From Clostridiales bacterium (GTDB lineage Bacteria; Bacillota; Clostridia; Oscillospirales; Acutalibacteraceae), in assembly GCA_021200075.1 (NCBI GenBank), contig JAJQGZ010000038.1, positions 1 through 7,179 of the forward strand: 7,179 bases of DNA. The letters are read 5' to 3'. A model generated the notes under the pieces. It saw only the letters and a list, made by a program, of their open reading frames with translations, did no database searches and was not told where the DNA came from. Below are positions 1 to 6,291 of this stretch, piece by piece (positions within the stretch are counted from its first letter, which is position 1; each line of letters opens with the position of its first letter). Made by a program: the position numbers and the translations under genes.

Positions 1-6
1 TATATA

Positions 7-26
7 AACTTTTATGCACAAAAGTT
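7..26. repeat. Inverted repeat overlapping the degV-family promoter
   Basis: A perfect 7-bp inverted repeat, AACTTTT and AAAAGTT, separated by the 6 bases ATGCAC. Its right arm ends inside the proposed -35 box (25-30) of the DegV-family promoter. That position suits a repressor operator, but the arms are AT-rich and could arise by chance. It could also be a weak hairpin belonging to a gene to the left of the window. Confidence 0.35.
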
Positions 27-53
27 GATTATTTGTACTTTATATGATAAACT
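25..53 (+). promoter_or_regulatory. Probable sigma-A promoter for the DegV-family gene
   Basis: A -35 box TTGATT (25-30) is followed after 17 bases by a -10 box TAAACT (48-53). The -10 box is preceded by TGA, giving an extended -10 (TGn) element. Transcription would start near position 60. The leader would then be very short, with the Shine-Dalgarno sequence at 64-70 close to the 5' end. This is read by eye against the sigma-70/sigma-A consensus. Confidence 0.5.
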
Positions 54-63
54 GCCAATCGAA

Positions 64-70
64 AGGTGAG
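64..70 (+). promoter_or_regulatory. Ribosome binding site that selects the TTG start
   Basis: AGGTGAG complements the 3' end of 16S rRNA and lies 4-5 bases before TTG at 75. The only other early in-frame start, GTG at 66, lies inside this sequence and has no purine-rich site of its own upstream. The site therefore argues for initiation at TTG. Confidence 0.6.
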
Positions 71-74
71 ATTA

Positions 75-935
75 TTGAAAGAGAAAGAAATTGTTATTAC
101 CGCAGATTCAACCTGCGACCTTCCGATTGATATTATAGAAAAAAATAATATTATCATCACACCGCTCTCAATTTTCCTGGGCGATAAGTCCTATAAAGAC
201 GGCGTAGATGTTTTTCCGCAGGATTTATATAATTTCGTTGATTCAATCGGCAATATGCCTAAAACTACGGCGGTAACTCCATCGGAGTATTATGATCTTT
301 TCGGTAAATTAACAGGCGAGGGGAAAGCGGTTGTTCATATTGGTCTTTCCTCCGCAATTTCATCAAGCTATCAAAATTCCTGTATTGCCGCAGGCAAGCT
401 TGGAAATGTTTACTGCGTTGATTCAAAAAGCCTTTGCACCGCTATGGGTCTGCTTGTACTCAAAGCGTGCGATTTCAGAGCAAAGGGTTATGACGCTAAA
501 AAGATTGCTTCAAAAATAAATTCTCTTGTACCCAAGGTCAGCACAACATTTGTCCTCAAGGGTCTTGATTATTTGCATAAGGGCGGAAGATGCTCCGGTA
601 TTACAAAGCTCAGTGCCAATGTCCTCGGTATAAAGCCCAGTATCGCAGTTGACCCAAAGACGGGTGTGCTTGATGTGGCGAAAAAATACAGGGGCAAAAT
701 GGATGTTGTCTATAAACAGTATATAGATGATTGCCTTAAAAATGTCAATAAGATTGACACCTCTCGCATAGTTATTGCAAACAGCGGCGATGTCAGCCCC
801 GATATTATCAGCTTTGCCAAGGGTGCAATAAACGGCAAGGTGAATTTTTCACAGATTATAACCGCAGATGCAGGATGCACAATATCCTCCCATTGCGGCC
901 CCGGCACATTGGCGATATTTTATATAAACAAATAA
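75..935 (+). CDS. DegV-family (FakB-like) fatty-acid-binding protein
   Basis: Cytosolic lipid-binding protein of the DegV/FakB family. Members bind a fatty acid and, where characterised, present it to the fatty acid kinase FakA for phosphorylation, feeding host or environmental fatty acids into phospholipid synthesis. With the TTG start the protein has 286 residues, the usual family length. Visible hallmarks in order: ITADSTCDLP at 8-17; TTAVTPS at 64-70; a serine-rich binding loop GLSSAISSSYQ at 90-100; VDSKSL at 115-120; YLHKGGRCSG at 166-175; IKPSIAVD at 186-193 followed by the KKYRGK stretch; and HCGPG at 273-277 near the C-terminus, carrying the conserved histidine. The gene has its own promoter and ends at a strong terminator, so it is probably monocistronic. 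No fakA-like gene is in the window. The family assignment is secure; the bound lipid and physiological role are inferred. Starting at GTG 66 would add three residues. Confidence 0.93.
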   Translation: MKEKEIVITADSTCDLPIDIIEKNNIIITPLSIFLGDKSYKDGVDVFPQDLYNFVDSIGNMPKTTAVTPSEYYDLFGKLTGEGKAVVHIGLSSAISSSYQNSCIAAGKLGNVYCVDSKSLCTAMGLLVLKACDFRAKGYDAKKIASKINSLVPKVSTTFVLKGLDYLHKGGRCSGITKLSANVLGIKPSIAVDPKTGVLDVAKKYRGKMDVVYKQYIDDCLKNVNKIDTSRIVIANSGDVSPDIISFAKGAINGKVNFSQIITADAGCTISSHCGPGTLAIFYINK

Positions 936-972
936 AGCCAATGACTTAAAATTTAATAAAATCAATACAAAT

Positions 973-1012
973 AAAGCTGAGTTCACAACCAACGAAGTGA
1001 ACTCGGCTTTTT
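973..1012. terminator. Bidirectional intrinsic terminator between convergent genes
   Basis: A 14-bp stem (arms 973-986 and 997-1010, with one G-T wobble at 978/1005) closes a 10-base loop. On the + strand it runs directly into a T tract (1008-1012), the classic form for ending DegV-family transcription. On the - strand the stem follows the EF-G-like stop codon by 12 bases and continues into T-rich sequence (972 downward), so the same hairpin can also end that transcript. Confidence 0.85.
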
Positions 1013-1022
1013 AAGCTTTGCA

Positions 1023-3074
1023 TTATGAATTGAGCGACTGCTCTATAATCTTTTGAGCTATATCTTCGGGCGTTTTTTCATATCTGGCAAATTCCGTGGT
1101 AAACGAGCCTCTGCCCTGTGTAATCTGCCTTACCGCAGTCGAGAATGTCGTCATTTCGGCATCGGGAACCTCTGCAATGATTTCCTGCGTTCCGTCTGAG
1201 TTCGGCGTCATACCCAAAACTCTGCCTCTTCTCTTGTTTATATCGCCGATAATGTCGCCCATAGCTTCGTCGTTTACGGTCGCTTTGAGAGTGACAATCG
1301 GTTCAAGAATAACCGGCATAGCGTTTGTGATACCCTCTTTAAATGCAAGGGAAGCCGCCATTTTAAAGCTCATTTCGCTGGAGTCAACCGGATGATAGGA
1401 GCCGTCGTAAAGCGTCGCCTTAACTCCGACCATCGGATAGCCGGCAAGCACGCCTTTCTCCATACAGTCATTGAGTCCTTTTTCAACCGCCGGGAAGAAG
1501 TTTTTAGGAACCGCACCGCCTACAACTCTTTCGGCAAATTCAAGCTTTTCGCAGTCATAAGGCTCAAACTCAACAAATACATCACCGAACTGACCGTGAC
1601 CGCCGCTCTGTTTTTTGTGCCTGCCCTGGGCGGAAACCTTTTTGGTAATCGTTTCTCTGTATGCTACCTTGGGCGTATCGAGTATTGCGTCTACGCCGAA
1701 TTTGCCTTTAAGCCTTGCAATAGCTACATCAAGCTGCTGCTCGCCGAGACCCGCTATAATTTGCTGGTGCGTTTCCGTATTATTTGTAAACGAAAGCGAC
1801 GGATCTTCCTCGCAAAGCCTTGCCAAGCCTGACACTACCTTTTCCTCTTCGCCTTTCTTGGAGGACGAAACAGCCATTTTATATGTAGCAATCGGTACTG
1901 CAACGCCGTCAAGCTTTACCGGATTAGACGGCGAACACATTGTGCCGCCTGTTGAAAATCCGCTGAGCTTTGATACAGCGCCTATGTCTCCTGCGCAAAG
2001 CTCGCTTATATCCGTTTGCTTTGCTCCGAATGCCTTTGTTATTTTGCCCATTCTTTCCTCTTTGCCCGTATCGGGATTGTAGGCAGGTGTGGATGCTGTA
2101 AGTTTTCCGCTTACTACTTTAAAGAAATTCAGCTTGCCGATAAACGGGTCGGCTACAGTCTTGAAGCATACTGCGGCAAACGGGTCGTCGTCGTCGGCGG
2201 AAAGTTCAATCGGTTCTCCGTTTGCATCAATACCGTATTCTGAAGACGGTGACGGGCATACATCTGCAATGAAGTCGAGAAGCATATCGCATCCGACGCC
2301 GGTCAAGCCCGAAAGTGCGAATACCGGAATAACCGAACCGTCTGCAACGCCGATTTTAAGACCCTTTATTTTTTCTTCCCTTGTAAGCTCCTCACCCTCA
2401 AAGTATTTTTCCATAAGTTCTTCGTCGGTGGAAGCGACAGCCTCTGCAAATATAGCTTTCGCCGCTTCAAATCTGCTTGGGTCATTATGCTGATAAGAGG
2501 ATTCTTTTCTTCCCGAATCCGTGTATTCGTATACTTTGTCGTCTATCATATTATAATAGGCTTTTACCTTGTCGCCGTCAATTACCGGCACAACTATCGG
2601 GCAAACCTGCGTGCCGAATTTTGCGGCAATGCCGTTAAAGCTCTTGTAAAAATCCGCTCTGTCGTCGTCCATTTTTGTGGTTACGAATATTCTTGCCAAG
2701 CCTCTTGCGCCTGCATTTTTAAACGCTTTTTCCGCACCTACCGCAAGACCCGAACGAGCTGATACAACAATTATCGCAGTCTCAGCCGCACGGATACCCT
2801 CGGCGCTTCCCATTGCAAAGTCAAAAAGACCGGGAGTGTCGATAATATTTATTGTTTTATTATTATATGAAACTGAAGCCACGGCGCTGTTAATACTGAT
2901 TTTTCTTTTCTTTTCCTCGGAATCAAAGTCCGTAACCGTATTTCCGTCGGCAACCTTGCCGATTCTCTCGGTGGCTCCCGCCGCATTGAGCAGAGCCTCG
3001 CAAAGAGTTGTTTTGCCTTTCGAGGCGTGACCCGTTATTACTACATTTTTGATTTTGTCTGCATGATTACTCAT
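1023..3074 (-). CDS. EF-G-like translation factor GTPase (non-canonical paralogue)
   Basis: Five-domain translational GTPase of the EF-G superfamily, 683 residues from the ATG at 3074, close to the usual ~690. The start is chosen because AAAGG (- strand, 3084-3088) lies 9 bases upstream and the EF-G similarity begins just after it; the frame stays open to an ATG at 3206, which lacks a good ribosome site. Motifs: P-loop GHASKGKT (15-22); switch I region RKISI (57-61) where EF-G has RGITI; DTPG (79-82) followed by Leu83 rather than the catalytic His; TKMD (133-136) in place of NKMD; SGL (255-257). Domains III-V are well conserved: GGHGQFGDV (491-499), VPKNFFPAVEKG (522-533), LYDGSYHPVDSSE (555-567), GDIIGDINKRRGRVLGM (606-622). 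Altered G motifs plus an intact translocation domain place it with EF-G-2/FusA2-like paralogues, not the main EF-G. No rpsL, rpsG or tuf neighbours are present, which also fits a paralogue. Its cellular role is not settled. Confidence 0.92.
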   Translation of the reverse strand: MSNHADKIKNVVITGHASKGKTTLCEALLNAAGATERIGKVADGNTVTDFDSEEKKRKISINSAVASVSYNNKTINIIDTPGLFDFAMGSAEGIRAAETAIIVVSARSGLAVGAEKAFKNAGARGLARIFVTTKMDDDRADFYKSFNGIAAKFGTQVCPIVVPVIDGDKVKAYYNMIDDKVYEYTDSGRKESSYQHNDPSRFEAAKAIFAEAVASTDEELMEKYFEGEELTREEKIKGLKIGVADGSVIPVFALSGLTGVGCDMLLDFIADVCPSPSSEYGIDANGEPIELSADDDDPFAAVCFKTVADPFIGKLNFFKVVSGKLTASTPAYNPDTGKEERMGKITKAFGAKQTDISELCAGDIGAVSKLSGFSTGGTMCSPSNPVKLDGVAVPIATYKMAVSSSKKGEEEKVVSGLARLCEEDPSLSFTNNTETHQQIIAGLGEQQLDVAIARLKGKFGVDAILDTPKVAYRETITKKVSAQGRHKKQSGGHGQFGDVFVEFEPYDCEKLEFAERVVGGAVPKNFFPAVEKGLNDCMEKGVLAGYPMVGVKATLYDGSYHPVDSSEMSFKMAASLAFKEGITNAMPVILEPIVTLKATVNDEAMGDIIGDINKRRGRVLGMTPNSDGTQEIIAEVPDAEMTTFSTAVRQITQGRGSFTTEFARYEKTPEDIAQKIIEQSLNS

Positions 3075-3206
3075 ATTACGCAGCCTTTCTGCCCGCAATG
3101 GATTTTGAAAAATATCTGATATATTAAGGTAATAAAGCACTCTTGCCTGCGAGCCTGCAAGGTGTAAACGAAAGTGAAAAGACGATATTTGCTCAATTAA
3201 TTCCAT
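3075..3206 (-). other. GC-richer leader block of the EF-G-like gene, in frame with it
   Basis: This block is visibly richer in G and C than the AT-rich spacer beyond it, with a sharp change near 3206. It contains no stop in the EF-G-like frame and could encode a 44-residue extension from ATG 3206, but that ATG has only AT-rich sequence upstream and the extension is not part of the EF-G fold. I read it as untranslated leader. It holds a hairpin (arms 3138-3146 and 3157-3164: CTTGC with GCAAG plus CAC with GTG around a bulged T at 3141). It also holds a small 4-bp stem (3080-3083 with 3089-3092) whose loop is the ribosome binding site. A dispersed intergenic repeat is another possibility. Confidence 0.35.
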
Positions 3207-3226
3207 TTCGTTTGATAAAATTACTT

Positions 3227-3257
3227 ATTATACATAATTTTACATATAATTTTACAA
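3227..3257 (-). promoter_or_regulatory. Possible promoter for the EF-G-like gene
   Basis: Read on the - strand, a perfect TATAAT (3232 to 3227) is preceded by TTGTAA (3257 to 3252) with a 19-base spacer. The -10 box is strong; the -35 match is 4 of 6 and the spacing is long. It would give a leader of about 145 bases before the ATG at 3074. Such boxes are easy to find in AT-rich DNA, so confidence is moderate. Confidence 0.4.
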
Positions 3258-3278
3258 TATTTATCAACTGCAGTCAAT

Positions 3279-3317
3279 AGTTAACAGACATTTTTAACAA
3301 TATATTTTAACATATTT
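3279..3317. repeat. Three TTAACA hexamers at exact 13-bp spacing
   Basis: TTAACA occurs at 3281, 3294 and 3307, each preceded by two bases of the pattern AG or TT, giving three 13-base units in direct orientation. TTAACA is also the half-site of the clostridial Rex operator, and further copies occur at 3457 and, inverted, at 3500-3505. The array lies between the two divergent promoters. No protein can be assigned to it from sequence alone. Confidence 0.4.
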
Positions 3318-3424
3318 ATTTGATTTTTCGCATTATAATACGCTTTATTTATCATTTTATGCTCTTTTTATGCTCTTTGTCAAATCCGTATGCCGTATTT
3401 GTATTAATAAATTATCGCAAAAAA

Positions 3425-3454
3425 TTGACGGTAATATTTTTGATATTGTAAAAT
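3425..3454 (+). promoter_or_regulatory. adhE promoter P1 (overlapped by a Rex-like site)
   Basis: A -35 box TTGACG (3425-3430, 5 of 6 to consensus) and a -10 box TAAAAT (3449-3454, 5 of 6) are separated by 18 bases. Transcription would start near 3461, leaving a leader of about 180 bases before adhE. The -10 box lies wholly inside the Rex-like operator at 3446-3463, as expected of a repressible promoter. Confidence 0.55.
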
Positions 3455-3463
3455 TTTTAACAA
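3446..3463. promoter_or_regulatory. Rex-like redox operator 1
   Basis: TTGTAAAATTTTTAACAA matches the clostridial Rex consensus TTGTTAA-N4-TTAACAA at 13 of its 14 specified positions; only the fifth base differs. Rex is an NADH/NAD+-sensing repressor whose known targets in Firmicutes include adhE and other fermentation genes. The site covers the -10 box and probable start point of P1, so bound Rex would block RNA polymerase. The match is seen in sequence; binding is inferred. Confidence 0.65.
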
Positions 3464-3498
3464 AAAATCTGCTGTTTTTGAAAAATATTACAAAAATA

Positions 3499-3516
3499 TT
3501 GTTAAAAAATTATCAT
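3499..3516. promoter_or_regulatory. Rex-like redox operator 2
   Basis: TTGTTAAAAAATTATCAT has a perfect left half (TTGTTAA) and matches the Rex consensus at 12 of 14 specified positions. Its centre is 53 bases from that of operator 1, close to five helical turns, so both sites would face the same side of the DNA. It lies downstream of P1 and upstream of P2. Confidence 0.5.
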
Positions 3517-3551
3517 TTTTATAACATTCGGAGAAAACACCCCCAAAAGCA

Positions 3552-3580
3552 TTGAAATTATCAAATTGTTATATTAATAT
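3552..3580 (+). promoter_or_regulatory. Possible second adhE promoter P2
   Basis: TTGAAA (3552-3557, 5 of 6) and TAATAT (3575-3580, 4 of 6) with a 17-base spacer. It would start transcription near 3587 and give a leader of about 54 bases. Weaker than P1 and set in AT-rich DNA, so it is only a candidate. Confidence 0.3.
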
Positions 3581-3585
3581 ATTCC

Positions 3586-3615
3586 TGCGCCTAAACAATA
3601 AAGCAAAAAGGCGTA
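3586..3615 (+). other. Small hairpin in the adhE leader
   Basis: TGCGCC (3586-3591) can pair with GGCGTA (3610-3615), including one G-T wobble, around an 18-base AT-rich loop. It stands 13 bases before the Shine-Dalgarno GGAGGT at 3629-3634. It contains the main G/C cluster of an otherwise AT-rich leader. It is too weak to be called a riboswitch or terminator and has no T tract. Confidence 0.3.
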
Positions 3616-3640
3616 CATAATTATTTACGGAGGTCAGGTT

Positions 3641-6238
3641 ATGGCTAAAGAAGTTATTGACAGTATTGAAAAGCTCGAAGCGGAAATTGCCCGTGTTCGC
3701 AAAGCGCAAAAAGAGTTTTCAACCTACACGCAGGAGCAGGTAGACAAAATTTTCCTTGCCGCTGCCAAGGCTGCTAATGCAGCGAGGATTTCGCTTGCCA
3801 AAGAGGCGGTGGAAGAAACCGGAATGGGCATTGTTGAAGATAAGATTATTAAAAATCACTATGCCGCCGAGTATATTTACAATAAATATAAGAATACCAA
3901 AACCTGCGGTGTTATCGAAGAAAATAAGCCTTACGGCACTATGAGGATTGCAGAGCCTCTCGGCGTTGTTGCGGCGGTTATCCCCACCACAAACCCCACA
4001 TCAACCGCAATTTTCAAAACCCTTATTTCTCTTAAAACAAGAAACGGTATTATCATTTCTCCCCACCCCAGGGCTAAAAAATCCACTGCCGCAGCTGCCA
4101 AGATTGTGCTTGACGCAGCAGTAGAGGCAGGTGCGCCGGAGAATATTATTTCCTGGATTGACGCCCCGTCGCTCGATATGACAAATCTCGTTATGAAAGA
4201 GGCGGACATTATCCTTGCAACCGGTGGGCCCAGTATGGTAAACGCCGCTTATTCAAGCGGAAAGCCGGCTCTCGGCGTCGGCGCAGGCAACACCCCTGCA
4301 ATCATCGACGAAAGCGCCGATATTGTAAAAGCGGTCAATTCGATTATTCATTCCAAAACATTTGATAACGGTATGATATGCGCTTCCGAGCAGTCCTGTA
4401 TCGTTGATAAAAAGATATATAAGGAAGTACGAAGCGAATTTGAATACAGAGGCTGTTATTTCCTCAAGGGTGATGAGATTGACAAGGTTCGTAAAACCAT
4501 AATCATCAACGGTTCGCTCAACGCAAAAATCGTAGGCCAAAAGGCGTCGACAATTGCGGCTCTTGCTGGAGTAAAGGTTCCCGAGGATACAAAAATCCTT
4601 ATCGGCGAGGTCGAGTCTGTTGATATAAACGAGGAGTTTGCGCACGAAAAGCTTTCTCCCGTTCTCGCAATGTATAAGAGCGAGGATTTCTCGGACGCTC
4701 TTGCAAAGGCAGAGCAGCTTATTGCAGACGGCGGTTACGGTCATACATCTTCGGTTTATCTTAACGAAACTACCGAAAGAGCCAAGATAGACGAATTTGC
4801 CGCTCGCATGAAAACCTGCCGTATTCTTGTTAATACTCCGTCGTCTTTCGGCGGAATCGGAGATCTTTACAATTTCGATCTCGCTCCGTCGCTCACACTC
4901 GGCTGCGGCTCATGGGGCGGAAATTCCGTTTCTGAAAATGTCGGAGTAAAGCATTTGCTCAATATCAAAACTGTTGCTGAAAGAAGGGAAAATATGCTTT
5001 GGTTCAGAGCGCCTGAAAAGGTTTATGTCAAAAAAGGCTGTATCCTCGTTGCTCTCGATGAGGTTGGCACGGTAATGGGTAAAAAGAAAGTATTTATCGT
5101 TACCGATACTTTCCTTTATGAAAACGGATATACAAAGACGATAACCGATAAGCTTGATTCAATGGGAATAGCTCATCAAACCTTCTTCAATGTTGCTCCC
5201 GACCCGACCCTTGCCTGCGCAAAAGAGGGTGCGGCTCAGCTCAGCGCATTCAAGCCTGATTGCATTATTGCCGTCGGCGGCGGCTCCGCAATGGATGCCG
5301 GCAAGATTATGTGGGTGCTTTATGAACATCCCGAGGTTGATTTCTACGACCTTGCAATGAGGTTTATGGACATCAGGAAAAGGGTATACACTTTCCCGAA
5401 AATGGGCGAAAAAGCGTATTTCATCGCAGTACCCACTTCCGCAGGTACAGGCTCGGAGGTAACTCCTTTCGCTGTTATAACCGATGAAAAGAGCGATACC
5501 AAATATCCTCTTGCCGATTATGAGCTTATGCCGAATATGGCTATAGTTGACGCAGATATGATGATGAACGCTCCAAAGGGTCTTACATCCGCTTCCGGTA
5601 TCGACGCAGTTACCCATGCACTTGAAGCATATGCCTCAATGATGGCTACGGATTATACCGACGGTCTTGCGATAGAAGCGCTGAAGAATATTTTTGAATA
5701 TCTCCCCAGAGCTTACGATAACGGCGCCAACGATCCCGAAGCAAGGGAAAAAATGGCAAACGCCGCCACAATGGCAGGTATGGCATTTGCAAACGCATTC
5801 CTCGGAGTTTGTCACTCAATGGCTCATAAGCTTGGTGCATTCCACCATATTCCGCACGGTGTTGCCAACGCTCTTATGATTGACTATGTGCTTGAATTTA
5901 ACGCCGCAGAAGTACCGGCAAAGATGGGTACATTCAGCCAGTACGATCATCCCCATACTCTCGCACGCTATGCGCAGGTTGCGGACGCTCTCGGTGTAAA
6001 GGGCAGAAACGATGAAGCAAAGCTCAAGGGACTTATCAAGAAGATAGATGAGCTTAAAGAATACTGCGGCATCAAAAAGACTATCAAGGATTACGGCATT
6101 GACGAAAAGTATTTTCTCGATACTCTTGACGATATGGTTGAGCAGGCATTTGACGATCAATGCACCGGTGCAAACCCGAGACTTCCTCTTATGAGCGAAA
6201 TCAAGGATATGTATCTCAGAGCTTATTACGGAAAATAA
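3641..6238 (+). CDS. adhE: Bifunctional acetaldehyde-CoA/alcohol dehydrogenase AdhE
   Basis: Cytosolic fermentative enzyme that reduces acetyl-CoA to acetaldehyde and then to ethanol, oxidising two NADH. At 865 residues it is full length for the family (E. coli AdhE has 891). Residues 1 to about 440 are the CoA-acylating aldehyde dehydrogenase domain: NPTSTAIFKTL (118-128), GVGAGNTPA (212-220), and FDNGMIC with the nucleophilic Cys247. A linker including WFRAPEK (454-460) joins it to the iron-dependent alcohol dehydrogenase domain. That domain has GGGSAMDAGK (546-555), PTSAGTGSEVTPF (598-610), and the metal ligands Asp655, His659, His725 and His739, spaced as in E. coli AdhE. No key residue is missing. 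AdhE normally assembles into helical spirosomes; this is family knowledge. Translation is directed by GGAGGT (3629-3634), 6 bases before ATG. The upstream Rex-like sites suggest control by NADH/NAD+. No terminator follows, so read-through into the small kinase gene is possible. Confidence 0.97.
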   Translation: MAKEVIDSIEKLEAEIARVRKAQKEFSTYTQEQVDKIFLAAAKAANAARISLAKEAVEETGMGIVEDKIIKNHYAAEYIYNKYKNTKTCGVIEENKPYGTMRIAEPLGVVAAVIPTTNPTSTAIFKTLISLKTRNGIIISPHPRAKKSTAAAAKIVLDAAVEAGAPENIISWIDAPSLDMTNLVMKEADIILATGGPSMVNAAYSSGKPALGVGAGNTPAIIDESADIVKAVNSIIHSKTFDNGMICASEQSCIVDKKIYKEVRSEFEYRGCYFLKGDEIDKVRKTIIINGSLNAKIVGQKASTIAALAGVKVPEDTKILIGEVESVDINEEFAHEKLSPVLAMYKSEDFSDALAKAEQLIADGGYGHTSSVYLNETTERAKIDEFAARMKTCRILVNTPSSFGGIGDLYNFDLAPSLTLGCGSWGGNSVSENVGVKHLLNIKTVAERRENMLWFRAPEKVYVKKGCILVALDEVGTVMGKKKVFIVTDTFLYENGYTKTITDKLDSMGIAHQTFFNVAPDPTLACAKEGAAQLSAFKPDCIIAVGGGSAMDAGKIMWVLYEHPEVDFYDLAMRFMDIRKRVYTFPKMGEKAYFIAVPTSAGTGSEVTPFAVITDEKSDTKYPLADYELMPNMAIVDADMMMNAPKGLTSASGIDAVTHALEAYASMMATDYTDGLAIEALKNIFEYLPRAYDNGANDPEAREKMANAATMAGMAFANAFLGVCHSMAHKLGAFHHIPHGVANALMIDYVLEFNAAEVPAKMGTFSQYDHPHTLARYAQVADALGVKGRNDEAKLKGLIKKIDELKEYCGIKKTIKDYGIDEKYFLDTLDDMVEQAFDDQCTGANPRLPLMSEIKDMYLRAYYGK

Positions 6239-6245
6239 ATATCGC

Positions 6246-6274
6246 TTGATTACAACTCACCGTTAGGCTATAAT
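6246..6274 (+). promoter_or_regulatory. Promoter of the phosphotransferase gene
   Basis: TTGATT (6246-6251), a 17-base spacer and a perfect TATAAT (6269-6274), starting only 7 bases after the adhE stop codon. Initiation would fall at about 6279-6282, leaving a leader of only about 10-13 bases that is almost entirely the Shine-Dalgarno run GGGGGTG (6280-6286). Confidence 0.65.
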
Positions 6275-6291
6275 ATACAGGGGGTGTCATT

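Noticed and set aside
1096..3030. Several + strand open frames of 75-155 codons inside the EF-G-like gene
   Set aside because: They are antisense shadows of a well-conserved coding sequence, with no ribosome sites and no recognisable motifs.
3075..3206. Extending the EF-G-like protein to ATG 3206 (727 residues)
   Set aside because: ATG 3206 has no convincing ribosome site, the extra 44 residues are not part of the EF-G fold, and the internal ATG at 3074 has AAAGG at good spacing just before the P-loop region.
3370..3555. 61-codon open frame in the adhE upstream spacer
   Set aside because: It has no ribosome site, its composition is dictated by AT-rich DNA, and it runs across the adhE promoter and both Rex-like sites.
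3566..3583. Third possible Rex site beginning TTGTTAT
   Set aside because: Only the left half resembles the operator; the right half (ATATATT) does not fit TTAACAA.
3931..6160. - strand open frames inside adhE
   Set aside because: They are antisense shadows of adhE; none has recognisable protein features or a promoter.
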